Assembly: GCF_029105185.1 (NCBI RefSeq)
Contig: NZ_JAFMZK010000003.1
Span: 372,001-436,000 of the forward strand
Length of the DNA stretch: 64,000 nucleotides
Source of the DNA: Aliiroseovarius sp. Z3
GTDB taxonomy: Bacteria > Pseudomonadota > Alphaproteobacteria > Rhodobacterales > Rhodobacteraceae
Reading direction: 5' to 3'
Shown here: positions 54,135-63,428 of the stretch, piece by piece
Position numbering within the stretch: position 1 is the first letter of the stretch
Layout: every line of letters begins with the position of its first letter
The notes under the pieces: model-generated
Databases searched by the model: none
Seen by the model: only the letters and a program-made list of their open reading frames with translations
Told to the model about the DNA's origin: nothing
Made by a program: the position numbers and the translations under genes

Positions 54135-55205
54135 TCAGTTCGGCAGTTGATAAATCTTGGGCATTGAAAACAGCCAGCTGTCATAGGGCAGGTAGCAATA
54201 ATGGAAATGGGTTGAGTGGACAGTCCAAACGACGAGCATCATCAGAAGCACCGCATAAGGCGCGACCGACAGGAAAAGGCCGGTTGTGCCAAGGCCTAGT
54301 GACGGGATGCGGGCCAGTATCGTCGCCTGAAGCGGAACAAGGAAATAGCCGATGCGATCCGCGATGACGCTGGACAGGCCGATGAGGGGCAAGGTTGCCA
54401 TCATCATCAGCGCCCCCAGAACAACAATCCGGTGGTCCGTAGGGAAACGCGCTTGCCAAGCGGGGCGCAGAATTAGAAAGAACAGCCCGGACGTCAGGGC
54501 AAGAAGCGCGGCGCGATAGAACGCGCCAAAGGCATCGACACCTGTGTCGACATAGCGCGATAACGCAAGCTGTGCGCTGTCTCCGGTTGCCAGAAGATAG
54601 ATGCCCGGCCCGGCCAGCGCGAAGGCTACCAGAAGTCGCGCTTTGATCCAGCCATGCCCGACCAAGGGGGCCAGCAGCAAGAACACACCCGCGCTGGAAT
54701 GAAAGCCGGTGGCAAGCAGTGTGAAGATGGTGAACCGCGCCGCACGCCCGTTGCTGAACGCCACAAAACCCATGCACATCAGCCCGATGGAGGCTGCCTG
54801 ACGAATGCCAGACATTGGCATGTTGAGGATCAGAACCGGGTAGAGGAGGATCAGAAAACCCAGCCTGTCGGGCTGCTTTCGCGCCAGCGCGTGAACGCCA
54901 GCAAAGAAGATCAGGGCTGCGACCACATTCAGCCACGGATAACCCAACCCCAGCGCCCCGACCATTTGCACCAGCACCCACCACAAAGGTTCGCGTTGCG
55001 CCAATGCATCGGCAAATCCAAGGTCCAGCTGGCTCAGGAAGTGACGGTGGTAGCCATTCCAGTCGCACCCGACATCAAGCCGGAAGGCAACGAACAGAAA
55101 CAGAATTGCCAGCACAATGGGATAGGTTTGATCGCGCAAGCGCGACTGATGTGTCAGCACGAGCCGCAACAGGATCATCGCAAGAAAAAGGGCGACATAG
55201 ATCAC
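54135..55205 (-). CDS. EpsG-family polysaccharide polymerase (Wzy-like)
   Basis: 356 aa with about 10-11 membrane helices. A GTG at 55205 overlaps the upstream stop (GTGA), giving coupling. The motif 'FVAFRLDVGCDWNGYHRHFL' and 'PLWWVLVQMVGALGLGYPWL' then 'SGIRQAASIGLMCMGFVAFS' are typical of the EpsG family. It would polymerise the lipid-linked repeat units on the periplasmic side. Confidence 0.85.
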   Translation of the reverse strand: MIYVALFLAMILLRLVLTHQSRLRDQTYPIVLAILFLFVAFRLDVGCDWNGYHRHFLSQLDLGFADALAQREPLWWVLVQMVGALGLGYPWLNVVAALIFFAGVHALARKQPDRLGFLILLYPVLILNMPMSGIRQAASIGLMCMGFVAFSNGRAARFTIFTLLATGFHSSAGVFLLLAPLVGHGWIKARLLVAFALAGPGIYLLATGDSAQLALSRYVDTGVDAFGAFYRAALLALTSGLFFLILRPAWQARFPTDHRIVVLGALMMMATLPLIGLSSVIADRIGYFLVPLQATILARIPSLGLGTTGLFLSVAPYAVLLMMLVVWTVHSTHFHYCYLPYDSWLFSMPKIYQLPN

Positions 55206-56020
55206 GGCTGCGTGACGCCCGGAAAGCGCGTCGGCAACCTGCCACGCGTAACATAGACCAGTTGCACGGCCACGCCCCAAATCAGACAGACGAGCGGCGC
55301 GGTTTCATCGGTTAGCACCGACAGAAGTATGACCAACGGCAGAACCGCAACATGGGTCTTCAGGTGATAGGTTCGTGCCTTGCGTTCCGGCAGCGTCAAG
55401 CGCCCTTTGGCATCCAGATAGGTCAGGAACCGTGGCAGGGTGAACAGCAAAAGCGCAGTGGCAAAACTTGTCAGTATGGCGGTCGTGCCCGCGTCGATAA
55501 GCAGCGCGGGCAGGACGGGAAGTGTGAACCTGAGCAAGGACAATTGCAGGAAGGTATAGAACTTCAATTCGACCGAGCGCAGGGTGTTATGGGCGATCAA
55601 ACCCGCGACAAGTGCGGATACGGATGCCCAATAAAGGCCGGAATTTGCGACCCCCAGCACAACAGCGGCGGCCAGCCCAATGCTAAGCCGGACCACGATG
55701 AATGCAACGATGAAACCGGCGCTGAACCCTATGTCGATGCGCCGACGTGGGGTTGGATCGTGGCGCAAGCCGATCGTGTCATTGGCCAGATAACCTAGCT
55801 CGTAGATACATATGAAGCTCGCATAGCCCAGCAGATAACGGATGAACGCGTCACTGATCGTCAGATCGCCCAGCAGCGCCACAAGGATCACGCCCGGCAC
55901 CCAAGCCGTCAGGGCGTTGACCATGAAGTCGCGTGGCCAATGGTAACGAGACTGAAATGCATAGCCAAATGGCAGAAGCAGGATCAGGTGGCGTCCGCTA
56001 GTGGCAGAGAATTTCGGCAT
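55202..56020 (-). CDS. UbiA-like polytopic membrane protein
   Basis: 272 aa, 7-8 membrane helices. The ATG at 56020 has GAGGA six bases upstream and overlaps the HAD gene by 23 bases. 'YELGYLANDTIGLRHDPTPR' (about 73-91) resembles the first aspartate motif of UbiA prenyltransferases, close to the 'ND...HPTKR' of decaprenyl-phosphate phosphoribosyltransferases, though it has fewer Asp. Pairing with a HAD-like protein recalls that system, in which a prenyl-phosphoribose phosphate is made and then dephosphorylated. The assignment is tentative. Confidence 0.62.
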   Translation of the reverse strand: MPKFSATSGRHLILLLPFGYAFQSRYHWPRDFMVNALTAWVPGVILVALLGDLTISDAFIRYLLGYASFICIYELGYLANDTIGLRHDPTPRRRIDIGFSAGFIVAFIVVRLSIGLAAAVVLGVANSGLYWASVSALVAGLIAHNTLRSVELKFYTFLQLSLLRFTLPVLPALLIDAGTTAILTSFATALLLFTLPRFLTYLDAKGRLTLPERKARTYHLKTHVAVLPLVILLSVLTDETAPLVCLIWGVAVQLVYVTRGRLPTRFPGVTQP

Positions 56021-56666
56021 CCAAATTCCTCATCCATCTGCGGGGTTTGTGTGGGGCGACCAGCACAGCCGGGTTTGCGGCAGCAACCAGATCGCAGTCC
56101 GACCGATTGTCGGTGATGACCGCAAACTGCACCCGCTCAAGCGGCCGGTTCAGGAATGCTTCGACCGCGCTGCGTTTCTGCCCGGTCAGGTCACGAGACA
56201 AACGACCCGTCAGGCGACCATCCCGTGCCTTTGGCTGTGATGCGAGACAGGGCACATCCAGTTGTCGGGCGATCTCTTCAACAACAGGCGCAAGCGCGTT
56301 TGACACAAGCACCGGCTGCCATCCGGCAGCCCGCATCTGGGCCAAGCGCGCATGGGTGGCAGGGATTGCGTGTGCCGGCAAGTGATCCGAGACATACCGC
56401 GTCGCAGATGCTTGCAACGACGACCGGGTTTCGCCGCGCAGGCTGGCCAAAACAAGTGCCCGGTGGGCGTCAAACCGGCTGACTTTGGCGATCAGGATCA
56501 ACGCCAGTCGCAGCAGCGATCTGCGGCGTGTCAGTGCTTTCAGCATGTTGAACCGCCATCTATTGCCGCGACGGGCGTGGTGAAACGTTACCAATCCAGC
56601 TGTTGTGTTGGTGTCGTACAAGGTGCCGCAGACGTCCACGGCAAGGATCCGGTCGTCTTCGGTCAT
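55998..56666 (-). CDS. HAD-superfamily phosphatase-like protein with altered motif I
   Basis: 222 aa. Motif I reads 'AVDVCGTLYDTN' (Asp11, Cys13): the nucleophile Asp is present, but the +2 Asp of DxDGT is Cys. Motif II is 'PVLVSNALAPVVE', motif III Lys in 'GQKRSAVEAFL' and motif IV 'AVITDNRSDCDLVAAANP'. A SerB-type cap lies at about 45-100. Overlaps the UbiA-like gene by 23 bases and the GT gene by 4. Likely acts on a prenyl- or sugar-phosphate of the polysaccharide route. Confidence 0.78.
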   Translation of the reverse strand: MTEDDRILAVDVCGTLYDTNTTAGLVTFHHARRGNRWRFNMLKALTRRRSLLRLALILIAKVSRFDAHRALVLASLRGETRSSLQASATRYVSDHLPAHAIPATHARLAQMRAAGWQPVLVSNALAPVVEEIARQLDVPCLASQPKARDGRLTGRLSRDLTGQKRSAVEAFLNRPLERVQFAVITDNRSDCDLVAAANPAVLVAPHKPRRWMRNLDAEILCH

Positions 56667-57904
56667 GCAGCCTGCCTTTCGCCTGCGAACGACCGATAAA
56701 GCGCGTCATAGGCCGCGCCCGCATGCTCAAGCGAGAACCGCCCCGCGGCATGGGCGCGGATGACAGAGCGTGAGGCGAACGGTGCCGACGCGATGGTGCG
56801 CGCGGCGTGTTCAATTGCGGGGGTATCGTGATGGGCCAACACCAAGCCAAACCTGCGGTCGGGCAGGATGTCATTGATGTCTCCGATCCCGGTGTTGCTG
56901 ATCACCGGCAGACCGCAGGACAGGTATTCACCAACCTTGGTCGCAGAAACACCAAGGCTGGATGTGCTGGCGATGCGGAAGGACAGGCCGATATCGGCCG
57001 CGTTCAGAAGGGCGGGCACCTCATCATGGGGCACCTTGCGGCAGGTCAGGTGAGCGATGTCCAACGTGACGCCGTATCCTTTCGCCGCCCGCACATGCTG
57101 TTGCGCATCGTGGTCCCCAACCAACAAAAGCCGCGCCCGCATCCCCTGTGCCTGAAGGGCGGTCAGCAGGCGATAGGTGGTACCCATCTGGTAAAGCGGC
57201 CCGGCGGATCCAAGATGCACCAGCACCACGTCCTTGGCCGAATATCCCAGTGCCCGTCGCGCACTGGCCCGCAGTATTTTGTCGGGCCGAAACCGGGTCT
57301 GGTCAACGCTGCAGGGAATGACGTTTGTCACTGTTCCGGCTGATGGTCGGCGCGCCGAGATGATGGATTTCGCATCATGCGTCAGCGCGACAATGGCGTT
57401 TGCCCTGCTGATTGCGCGGGTTTCGAGTTTGCGGAAGTGGCGGGCGATGCCGCGGCCTATCGGTCCTTGCCAGATGCCAGCCTCGCAACGCTCATCCACC
57501 CAGAAGCCGCGCATGTCGAACACAAAGGGCAGGTTGTATTGCGCGCTGACCGGCAGGACCGCGCCAAGCGGCATGTAGCTTCGGCAATGGATCATATCAG
57601 GCTGAAACGTCTCGACCAGTTTTTCCAGACGGTTTTGCATGCGCCCCGGCATGGCGAAACGGTCTAACTTACCTGTCAGCGGCAAGGCGCGGCGCAGGAT
57701 CGGGCTATGCTCGATCCCCGCACGCTGCAGCCGTGGGGCGATCGTTGTGACGAATTCTTCCTGCCGTTCAGGATGCTCGACCGACAGACAGGCGATCTGA
57801 TGCCCGCGTGCAGCCAAGCCTTCAAGATAGGGCAAGACCTGTGCGGCGCCGATGTGGTCAGAGAGACCGTTATTGGTGACAAAAATCGAACGGATGGCGT
57901 TCAT
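56663..57904 (-). CDS. Glycosyltransferase family 4
   Basis: 413 aa GT-B enzyme. N-terminal 'VTNNGLSDHIGAAQVLPYLE' and 'DMIHCRSYMPLGAVLPVSAQ' form the acceptor domain. Donor domain motifs: 'VLVHLGSAGPLYQMGTTYRL', 'VPHDEVPALLNAADIGLSFR' and 'SATKVGEYLSCGLPVISNTG' (the E-x7-E position is partly changed). ATGA overlaps with both neighbours. Sugar and linkage unknown. Confidence 0.85.
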   Translation of the reverse strand: MNAIRSIFVTNNGLSDHIGAAQVLPYLEGLAARGHQIACLSVEHPERQEEFVTTIAPRLQRAGIEHSPILRRALPLTGKLDRFAMPGRMQNRLEKLVETFQPDMIHCRSYMPLGAVLPVSAQYNLPFVFDMRGFWVDERCEAGIWQGPIGRGIARHFRKLETRAISRANAIVALTHDAKSIISARRPSAGTVTNVIPCSVDQTRFRPDKILRASARRALGYSAKDVVLVHLGSAGPLYQMGTTYRLLTALQAQGMRARLLLVGDHDAQQHVRAAKGYGVTLDIAHLTCRKVPHDEVPALLNAADIGLSFRIASTSSLGVSATKVGEYLSCGLPVISNTGIGDINDILPDRRFGLVLAHHDTPAIEHAARTIASAPFASRSVIRAHAAGRFSLEHAGAAYDALYRSFAGERQAA

Positions 57905-59034
57905 GCGCGCCTCGCCAGCTTGGATGACTGTGGTTGTGGAAGGAGTGAAAGAAACTTGGCCGTCGCAGCGTCCGGTCTGAAATCGGATGCACGTGCGCGG
58001 GCGGCATCGGGGTTGCGAGGCTCGCGAAGCGTGACCTCTACGCCATTGGCCAGCGCGGTGGCGTCCCCCACCGGGGTCAAGCGACCTATGCCGCGCGCGC
58101 CGAGTATCTCGGCCGGGCCGTGGGGGCAGTCGGTGGAGACGATGGGCAGGCCGTGTGACAACGCCTCGACAATCACGTTCGCGAACCCTTCGCTGGACGA
58201 GCTGAGCACGAACAGATCGGCACTTGCGTAATACGCTCCGGTATGCGGCGTGAATCCCGGCATCGCCACCCGATCAGACAGACCCAATGACCGGACCAAT
58301 CCTGACAATGCCGCGCGGTCAGGGCCATCACCAAGAATGACAAGTTCGCCGTCGCAGCCCCGGTCCAGAAGCAAGCGGAGGGCGCGCAGAAGGGTCGGAA
58401 AATCCTTCTGCCATCGCAGCGATCCGACGGCCAAGATGCGGTGCCGCGCTTGAGCGGGCCAGGCCGCCGTGCCCGTTTGGGGGTTGGGCATGGCGACTGG
58501 ATTGTGGATCACCTTTACGCGCCCATCGGGCAGGTGCCCCAATCGCTCCAGATCGCGCGCTGACCCTGCCGAGACCGAGACATTTGCCCTTGCCTTGGGA
58601 TATGTCGCGCGGATGCTGGCCCGCAGTGCAAGCCTGTGCAGCATGCCTTTGCGCGCGTATTGATCCGACAGTGTTGCGTGATCGGTCGTAATGACCGGCA
58701 CCCCGGTCCCGCGCGCGGCCCAAACCGCAATACTGGTCAATGGCCACATCGCAGGCACAAGGGCCGAGGGTTTGTTCTGGCGAAGCCAATCACGCAACGG
58801 GGCTGCGACACTGCGCAGGCGGTTGACCTTCAGGTCGGTGATTGGAAGACCTGCGCGCTGTGCATCGACCATCAACACACCTTCCGCGCGCGCAAGGATC
58901 AGATGTGGCGCATATCCAAACCCCGCAAGTTCGTTCGCAAAGGTCAGCATCACGCGCTCTGCCCCGCCGCCCCGAAGGTCGGGTAACACGAAGGCCAGTT
59001 TCGCGGGGGGCGTGGTGATGGGCATATGCTTCAT
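57901..59034 (-). CDS. Glycosyltransferase family 4
   Basis: 377 aa. The start 'KLAFVLPDLRGGGAERVMLT' is the classical GT4 N-terminal signature. The donor domain has 'ILAVGSLRWQKDFPTLLRAL', 'LVILGDGPDRAALSGLVRSL' and E-x7-E 'SSSSEGFANVIVEALSHGLP'. Retaining cytosolic transferase of the repeat-unit assembly. ATGA overlaps with the ABC gene upstream and the next GT gene. Confidence 0.9.
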   Translation of the reverse strand: MKHMPITTPPAKLAFVLPDLRGGGAERVMLTFANELAGFGYAPHLILARAEGVLMVDAQRAGLPITDLKVNRLRSVAAPLRDWLRQNKPSALVPAMWPLTSIAVWAARGTGVPVITTDHATLSDQYARKGMLHRLALRASIRATYPKARANVSVSAGSARDLERLGHLPDGRVKVIHNPVAMPNPQTGTAAWPAQARHRILAVGSLRWQKDFPTLLRALRLLLDRGCDGELVILGDGPDRAALSGLVRSLGLSDRVAMPGFTPHTGAYYASADLFVLSSSSEGFANVIVEALSHGLPIVSTDCPHGPAEILGARGIGRLTPVGDATALANGVEVTLREPRNPDAARARASDFRPDAATAKFLSLLPQPQSSKLARRA

Positions 59035-60833
59035 GCCGCGACCCCCGCCAGCGCGCGAAATCCTTCGTCCTGCGCGATCAGTTGGGCGTAGCTGCCTCTT
59101 GCCACGATGCGCCCGTGATCCAGTACGACAATCTGGTCACAGGCTTCGACGGTCGAGATACGGTGCGCAATCATCAAGATGGTTTTTTGCCCCTGCAGGC
59201 CCGTAATCGCTTTCATCACCTCGCGTTCTGTGCAGGTGTCAAGCGCACTTGTTGCCTCGTCAAACACCAGAACATCCGGGTCGTGATACAAGGCACGCGC
59301 GATGCCGATGCGCTGACGTTGCCCGCCGGACAGGCGCACACCGCTTTCGCCGATGGTTGTGTCATATCCATCCGCCAGTCGCGTTTCGACAAAGTGATCC
59401 AGTTGCGCCATCCGGGCACATTCCGCGATGCGTCCCATGTCGATCTGCGCGCGCGGCGTGCCAAGGGCGATGTTCTCGGCGATGCTGGTGTCAGCCAGAA
59501 AGATCGACTGCGGCACATAGCCGATGGCGGCCTGCCAGCCTTTGACATTTGCCGGCGTGATCGGGATACCATCGACACTGATCTGTCCGGATTGCGGGGT
59601 CAGAAGCCCCAACAGCAGGTCGATCAATGTTGTCTTGCCCGCCCCGGTGCCGCCGACAATCCCAACAGACGTCCCTGACGGAATGGTCAAAGACAGATCG
59701 CGAAGGCTGTATGTCGCGCCATCGTGGGAATGGCTGACGTCCCTTACCTCCAGTCTCGAAGCCAGTCCTATTGGTTGCACATCCCCGGCGTTGGCTGGGC
59801 CGTCGGGCAGGGTTTGCATGTCGTCAAACAGCACATCCACCGCGCTCGCGCCAAAACGAAGCTCGACCATCGCGCGATAGATCCCCTGCACCGAGGGCAG
59901 CATTCGGTATCCGGCAAAGGCATAGACGCCCAGTTTCGGCAGGATTGCGGCGGTGCTGGCGTTGGGGCCGACGGTCGCAAGAAGCGCCACGCAAAGAAGC
60001 AACATGCCGCCGAAGCCGATCGCTTCAACCAAATATTTTGGCACCTGGCCCAGAACGAGGTTGGCGGCCTGCATCCGCGATACCTCGATGGACGGATTTC
60101 GAAAATGGTGGATATAGACGCCTTCCTTGCCCAGAAGGCGGATATCCTTGATGCCGCCTAACGCCTCGCGCGCGATGGTGTATCGGGCTTCGTCGGCAAC
60201 CACGCGGCGGGCGCTATTGCGAGTGACGAGGCGTCGGATGGTCATGAAAATCAACACATAAGCCGCGCTTAGGATGGCCATGGCGGTGAAGGCGATGATC
60301 GGGTCCATCACGATCAGAAAGCTCAGCATTGCCAGCAGTGTCACAAGGGATGTGGTCAGTCGCAACACCGGGGCCAACGCGAACATCGTGACTTGTTCGA
60401 CCTCGGACAGGATGTTCTTTGCCATCTCACCCGTATGACGACCCAGAAAAAAAGCGTAGGGCTGATGCAGATAGCGTTCGATCAACCGTGTCCCAAGGCT
60501 GTGGCGGCGCATCTGGACAAACCGCGTCATCGCGTATTCGCCCGCGCTGCGGATCAGCGCACCGCTGACAAGGAAGGCAAACGTCACGAGGGCAAGCGCC
60601 AAAAGGAAGCTATGGTAATCCGTGAACCCACCCCGGTGATAGGTTGCAGACAGATAGGGGTTCGTCTGGACAAGGCCGGGATCGGACAGGGCCAAAAAGA
60701 ATGGAAAGACTGACGCGACGCCGACCACCTCGAACACCGCCATCGCCAGTGCCAGCACCAGCACCAGCGTGCCGCGCCTGCGTTCGCGCGGGGTCAGAAG
60801 CGACCAGAGCCGTTTGAAGGTTCGCATCATCAC
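59031..60833 (-). CDS. ABC half-transporter, PglK/MsbA-like flippase
   Basis: 600 aa: six membrane helices (about 20-330) fused to one ATPase. Walker A '[18 protein letters not shown]' is near residue 400, signature '[18 protein letters not shown]' near 505 and Walker B '[12 protein letters not shown]' near 528. Homodimers of this type flip lipid-linked oligosaccharides (PglK) or lipid A (MsbA). No Wzx flippase gene is seen in the locus, so it probably flips the repeat unit. ATGA overlaps on both sides. Confidence 0.85.
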   Translation of the reverse strand: MMMRTFKRLWSLLTPRERRRGTLVLVLALAMAVFEVVGVASVFPFFLALSDPGLVQTNPYLSATYHRGGFTDYHSFLLALALVTFAFLVSGALIRSAGEYAMTRFVQMRRHSLGTRLIERYLHQPYAFFLGRHTGEMAKNILSEVEQVTMFALAPVLRLTTSLVTLLAMLSFLIVMDPIIAFTAMAILSAAYVLIFMTIRRLVTRNSARRVVADEARYTIAREALGGIKDIRLLGKEGVYIHHFRNPSIEVSRMQAANLVLGQVPKYLVEAIGFGGMLLLCVALLATVGPNASTAAILPKLGVYAFAGYRMLPSVQGIYRAMVELRFGASAVDVLFDDMQTLPDGPANAGDVQPIGLASRLEVRDVSHSHDGATYSLRDLSLTIPSGTSVGIVGGTGAGKTTLIDLLLGLLTPQSGQISVDGIPITPANVKGWQAAIGYVPQSIFLADTSIAENIALGTPRAQIDMGRIAECARMAQLDHFVETRLADGYDTTIGESGVRLSGGQRQRIGIARALYHDPDVLVFDEATSALDTCTEREVMKAITGLQGQKTILMIAHRISTVEACDQIVVLDHGRIVARGSYAQLIAQDEGFRALAGVAA

Positions 60834-62110
60834 AGCCGCAAATCCGCCATTTCCCGCGGCAGCGCGGATTTGATGTCATAGATCACCGAAAGGTTCTTGG
60901 CATAGCGCCTGATCCAACCCGGCGGTTGATCCAGATAGGCGCGGTGTGGGACGGCCAGCATTACGCCATCATAGCGGTGCGTTTGCGGGGTGTCGGTCAG
61001 GTCGATCCCATATTCCTTATGCGCAGTGGCCGGGTCGGCATAAGGGTCGTGGATGTCCACTCTGACACCATAATCGCGCAGCTCTTCCAGAATATCGACG
61101 ACGCGCGTGTTGCGCAGATCAGGGCAGTTTTCCTTGAAGGTCAGCCCAAGGATCAACACGCGCGACTTCGCCACGTTGATCCCCTTGCGCATCATCGACT
61201 TGATCATCTGCCCGGCGACATAGGCCCCCATGCCGTCATTGATCCGCCGCCCTGACAGGATCACTTGCGGGTGATAGCCGATCTCTTCGGCCTTGTGGGT
61301 CAGGTAATAAGGGTCCACGCCGATGCAGTGGCCACCCACCAGACCCGGCTGAAAAGGGAGGAAATTCCACTTGGTCCTCGCCGCCTCCAGCACCGCGCCA
61401 GTGTCGATGCCCAGCCGGTTGAAGATGATCGCAAGCTCGTTCACCAGACTGATGTTCAGGTCGCGCTGGGTGTTCTCGATCACCTTGGCGGCCTCGGCCA
61501 CGCGGATGCTTTCGGCCTTGAAGGTGCCTGCTGTGATGATCTGGGCATACAGCGCGTCAATCCGGTCGGCGGCTTCGGGGGTGGACCCTGACGTGACCTT
61601 CACAATTGTCGGCAGCCGGTGATCGCGGTCTCCGGGATTGATCCGTTCGGGGCTGTAGCCCACAAAGAAATCGCTGTTGAAGGTCAGACCAGACGCTGCT
61701 TCGAGGATTGGAACGCAGACCTCCTCGGTGGCGCCCGGATAAACCGTGCTTTCATAGATGACGATGTCGCCAATGGACAGGGCGCGACCTACGGTTTCGC
61801 TGGCCCGCTGCAGAGGGGTCAGATCGGGCCGGTTGTGCGCGTCGATGGGGGTGGGGACCGTTACGATGAAGATCGTGGCATCTGACAGTGCGTCGGGGTC
61901 GCTGTTGAAGCTCAGGTGGCGGGCGCTGGACAGGTCGTCTGCCGTGACCTCGCCCGTCCGATCTATGGCGGATTGCAGCTCGTCCACGCGGAGGGGGTCG
62001 ATGTCGAACCCGATCACGGGCCGGTGTTTCCCGAATTCGACCGCCAGTGGCAGGCCGACATAACCCAACCCGATCACTGCGATCCGCCCAAGATCTGGAA
62101 AGTCCTTCAT
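60830..62110 (-). CDS. UDP-N-acetylhexosamine 6-dehydrogenase (TviB/WbpO-like)
   Basis: 426 aa, UDP-glucose/GDP-mannose dehydrogenase family. N-terminal Rossmann '[20 protein letters not shown]', middle '[20 protein letters not shown]', catalytic Cys in '[20 protein letters not shown]'. The '[20 protein letters not shown]' form favours the TviB/WbpO subgroup that makes UDP-GalNAcA or UDP-GlcNAcA. It supplies an acidic sugar for the polymer. It may have its own promoter in the AT-rich spacer 62111-62255. Confidence 0.9.
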   Translation of the reverse strand: MKDFPDLGRIAVIGLGYVGLPLAVEFGKHRPVIGFDIDPLRVDELQSAIDRTGEVTADDLSSARHLSFNSDPDALSDATIFIVTVPTPIDAHNRPDLTPLQRASETVGRALSIGDIVIYESTVYPGATEEVCVPILEAASGLTFNSDFFVGYSPERINPGDRDHRLPTIVKVTSGSTPEAADRIDALYAQIITAGTFKAESIRVAEAAKVIENTQRDLNISLVNELAIIFNRLGIDTGAVLEAARTKWNFLPFQPGLVGGHCIGVDPYYLTHKAEEIGYHPQVILSGRRINDGMGAYVAGQMIKSMMRKGINVAKSRVLILGLTFKENCPDLRNTRVVDILEELRDYGVRVDIHDPYADPATAHKEYGIDLTDTPQTHRYDGVMLAVPHRAYLDQPPGWIRRYAKNLSVIYDIKSALPREMADLRL

Positions 62111-62255
62111 ATCCGGATGCTTCCGCTATCAACCTGCAACACAACCAATGCGGGTGTAAGATTGCGTAAATATTCGTTAAAAGAAAGTAAAAATTCAAGC
62201 GAACTGGGTAAGAGGCCCTGGCTCTCTTACGGTTGTGTCAGGTGATCGTGGTAAA

Positions 62256-63275
62256 TCAGGCTTTGTAGTAGTCCAGATACCAAGCGACGAAGCTGTTCAC
62301 CCCATCGCGGAAATCGGTGGCAGGGCGATAACCTGTCAACCGTTGTAGGAGTGTTGCGTCCGCCCATGTGGCTGGCACGTCGCCCATTTGCATTTCCATG
62401 TAGTTCCGTTGGGCTTTATTGCCGATCGCATCCTCAATCGCATCCACGAAATCCAACAGGCGCACCTTGTCGGAATTGCCGACATTCACCACACGATAGG
62501 GCGCGGCGGGGGACAGGCTGTCGCCCTCTTCGATATCATCCGGGCTGTCCGGGCGCACGGGAACAGCTTCGATCAACAGGCGGATACCCCGCACCAGATC
62601 TTCGACATAAGTGAAGTCACGGAACATGTCGCCGTTGTTGTAAATGTCGATAGGGGTGCCGTCGATGATCCCCTTGGTGAACTTGAACAGCGCCATGTCG
62701 GGGCGGCCCCACGGGCCATAGACCGTGAAGAAACGGAACATCGTTGTGGGCAAGTCCCACAGATGGGCATAGCTGTGCGCCATGCTTTCGTTCGCCTTCT
62801 TGGTGGCGGCGTAGATGGTCAGTTGGGTGTCGGCCTTCTCGGTCTCGGTGAACGGCATGTCAGTGTTGGCGCCATAGACCGAACTGGTCGAGGCCATGAG
62901 AAGATGGTCGACCTTGTGGCGTCGCGCGGCCTCCATCACGTTGAAGGTGCCGATGATGTTGCTGTCGAGATAGGCGCGCGGGTTTTCAAGGCTGTAGCGC
63001 ACGCCCGCCTGGGCGGCGAGGTGGACGATCACATCCGGGGCAAAATCGTCCGCGACCTGATCGAACAGCGCCTGATCCTCAAGCATCCCTTCGGTCGTCG
63101 AAAAACCCGGATCCTGCAACAGCATCTGGTGGCGCCGCTGTTTCAGGGTGACATCATAGTAATCTGTCATCCCGTCATAGCCATGCACACGAAACCCCTC
63201 GGCCAGCAGAAGTTTGGACAAGTGATAACCGATGAACCCGGCGGACCCGGTGACCAGAACTTTGCGTGATGCCAT
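62256..63275 (-). CDS. UDP-glucuronate 4-epimerase (SDR family)
   Basis: 339 aa from the ATG at 63275; the frame extends 21 codons upstream without support. Cofactor motif '[20 protein letters not shown]' at about 7-25. Catalytic Ser in '[17 protein letters not shown]' and the YxxxK pair in '[20 protein letters not shown]'. '[20 protein letters not shown]' is highly typical of UDP-GlcA 4-epimerases that make UDP-galacturonate. The related TviC-type epimerases are the alternative given the TviB neighbour. Confidence 0.9.
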   Translation of the reverse strand: MASRKVLVTGSAGFIGYHLSKLLLAEGFRVHGYDGMTDYYDVTLKQRRHQMLLQDPGFSTTEGMLEDQALFDQVADDFAPDVIVHLAAQAGVRYSLENPRAYLDSNIIGTFNVMEAARRHKVDHLLMASTSSVYGANTDMPFTETEKADTQLTIYAATKKANESMAHSYAHLWDLPTTMFRFFTVYGPWGRPDMALFKFTKGIIDGTPIDIYNNGDMFRDFTYVEDLVRGIRLLIEAVPVRPDSPDDIEEGDSLSPAAPYRVVNVGNSDKVRLLDFVDAIEDAIGNKAQRNYMEMQMGDVPATWADATLLQRLTGYRPATDFRDGVNSFVAWYLDYYKA

Positions 63276-63428
63276 GAGAGAGATGCCTTTCCGGATACCG
63301 TTTCGCTTGGTTCTAGCGCGGAGGTTTGGAAGCGCCAAGCGGTCTTGTGCCTAATCTGCGCTGGCCTCGCGACGCGGGGAATGATAATCCGCTTTCTGAC
63401 TCCAATTTTCAGACAAGGTGGGGACTGT

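Noticed and set aside
62208-62230. GTAAGAG...CTCTTAC hairpin between the epimerase and dehydrogenase genes as a terminator
   Set aside because: The 7-bp stem has no T-tract on the minus strand; it may be incidental, so it was not listed as a terminator.
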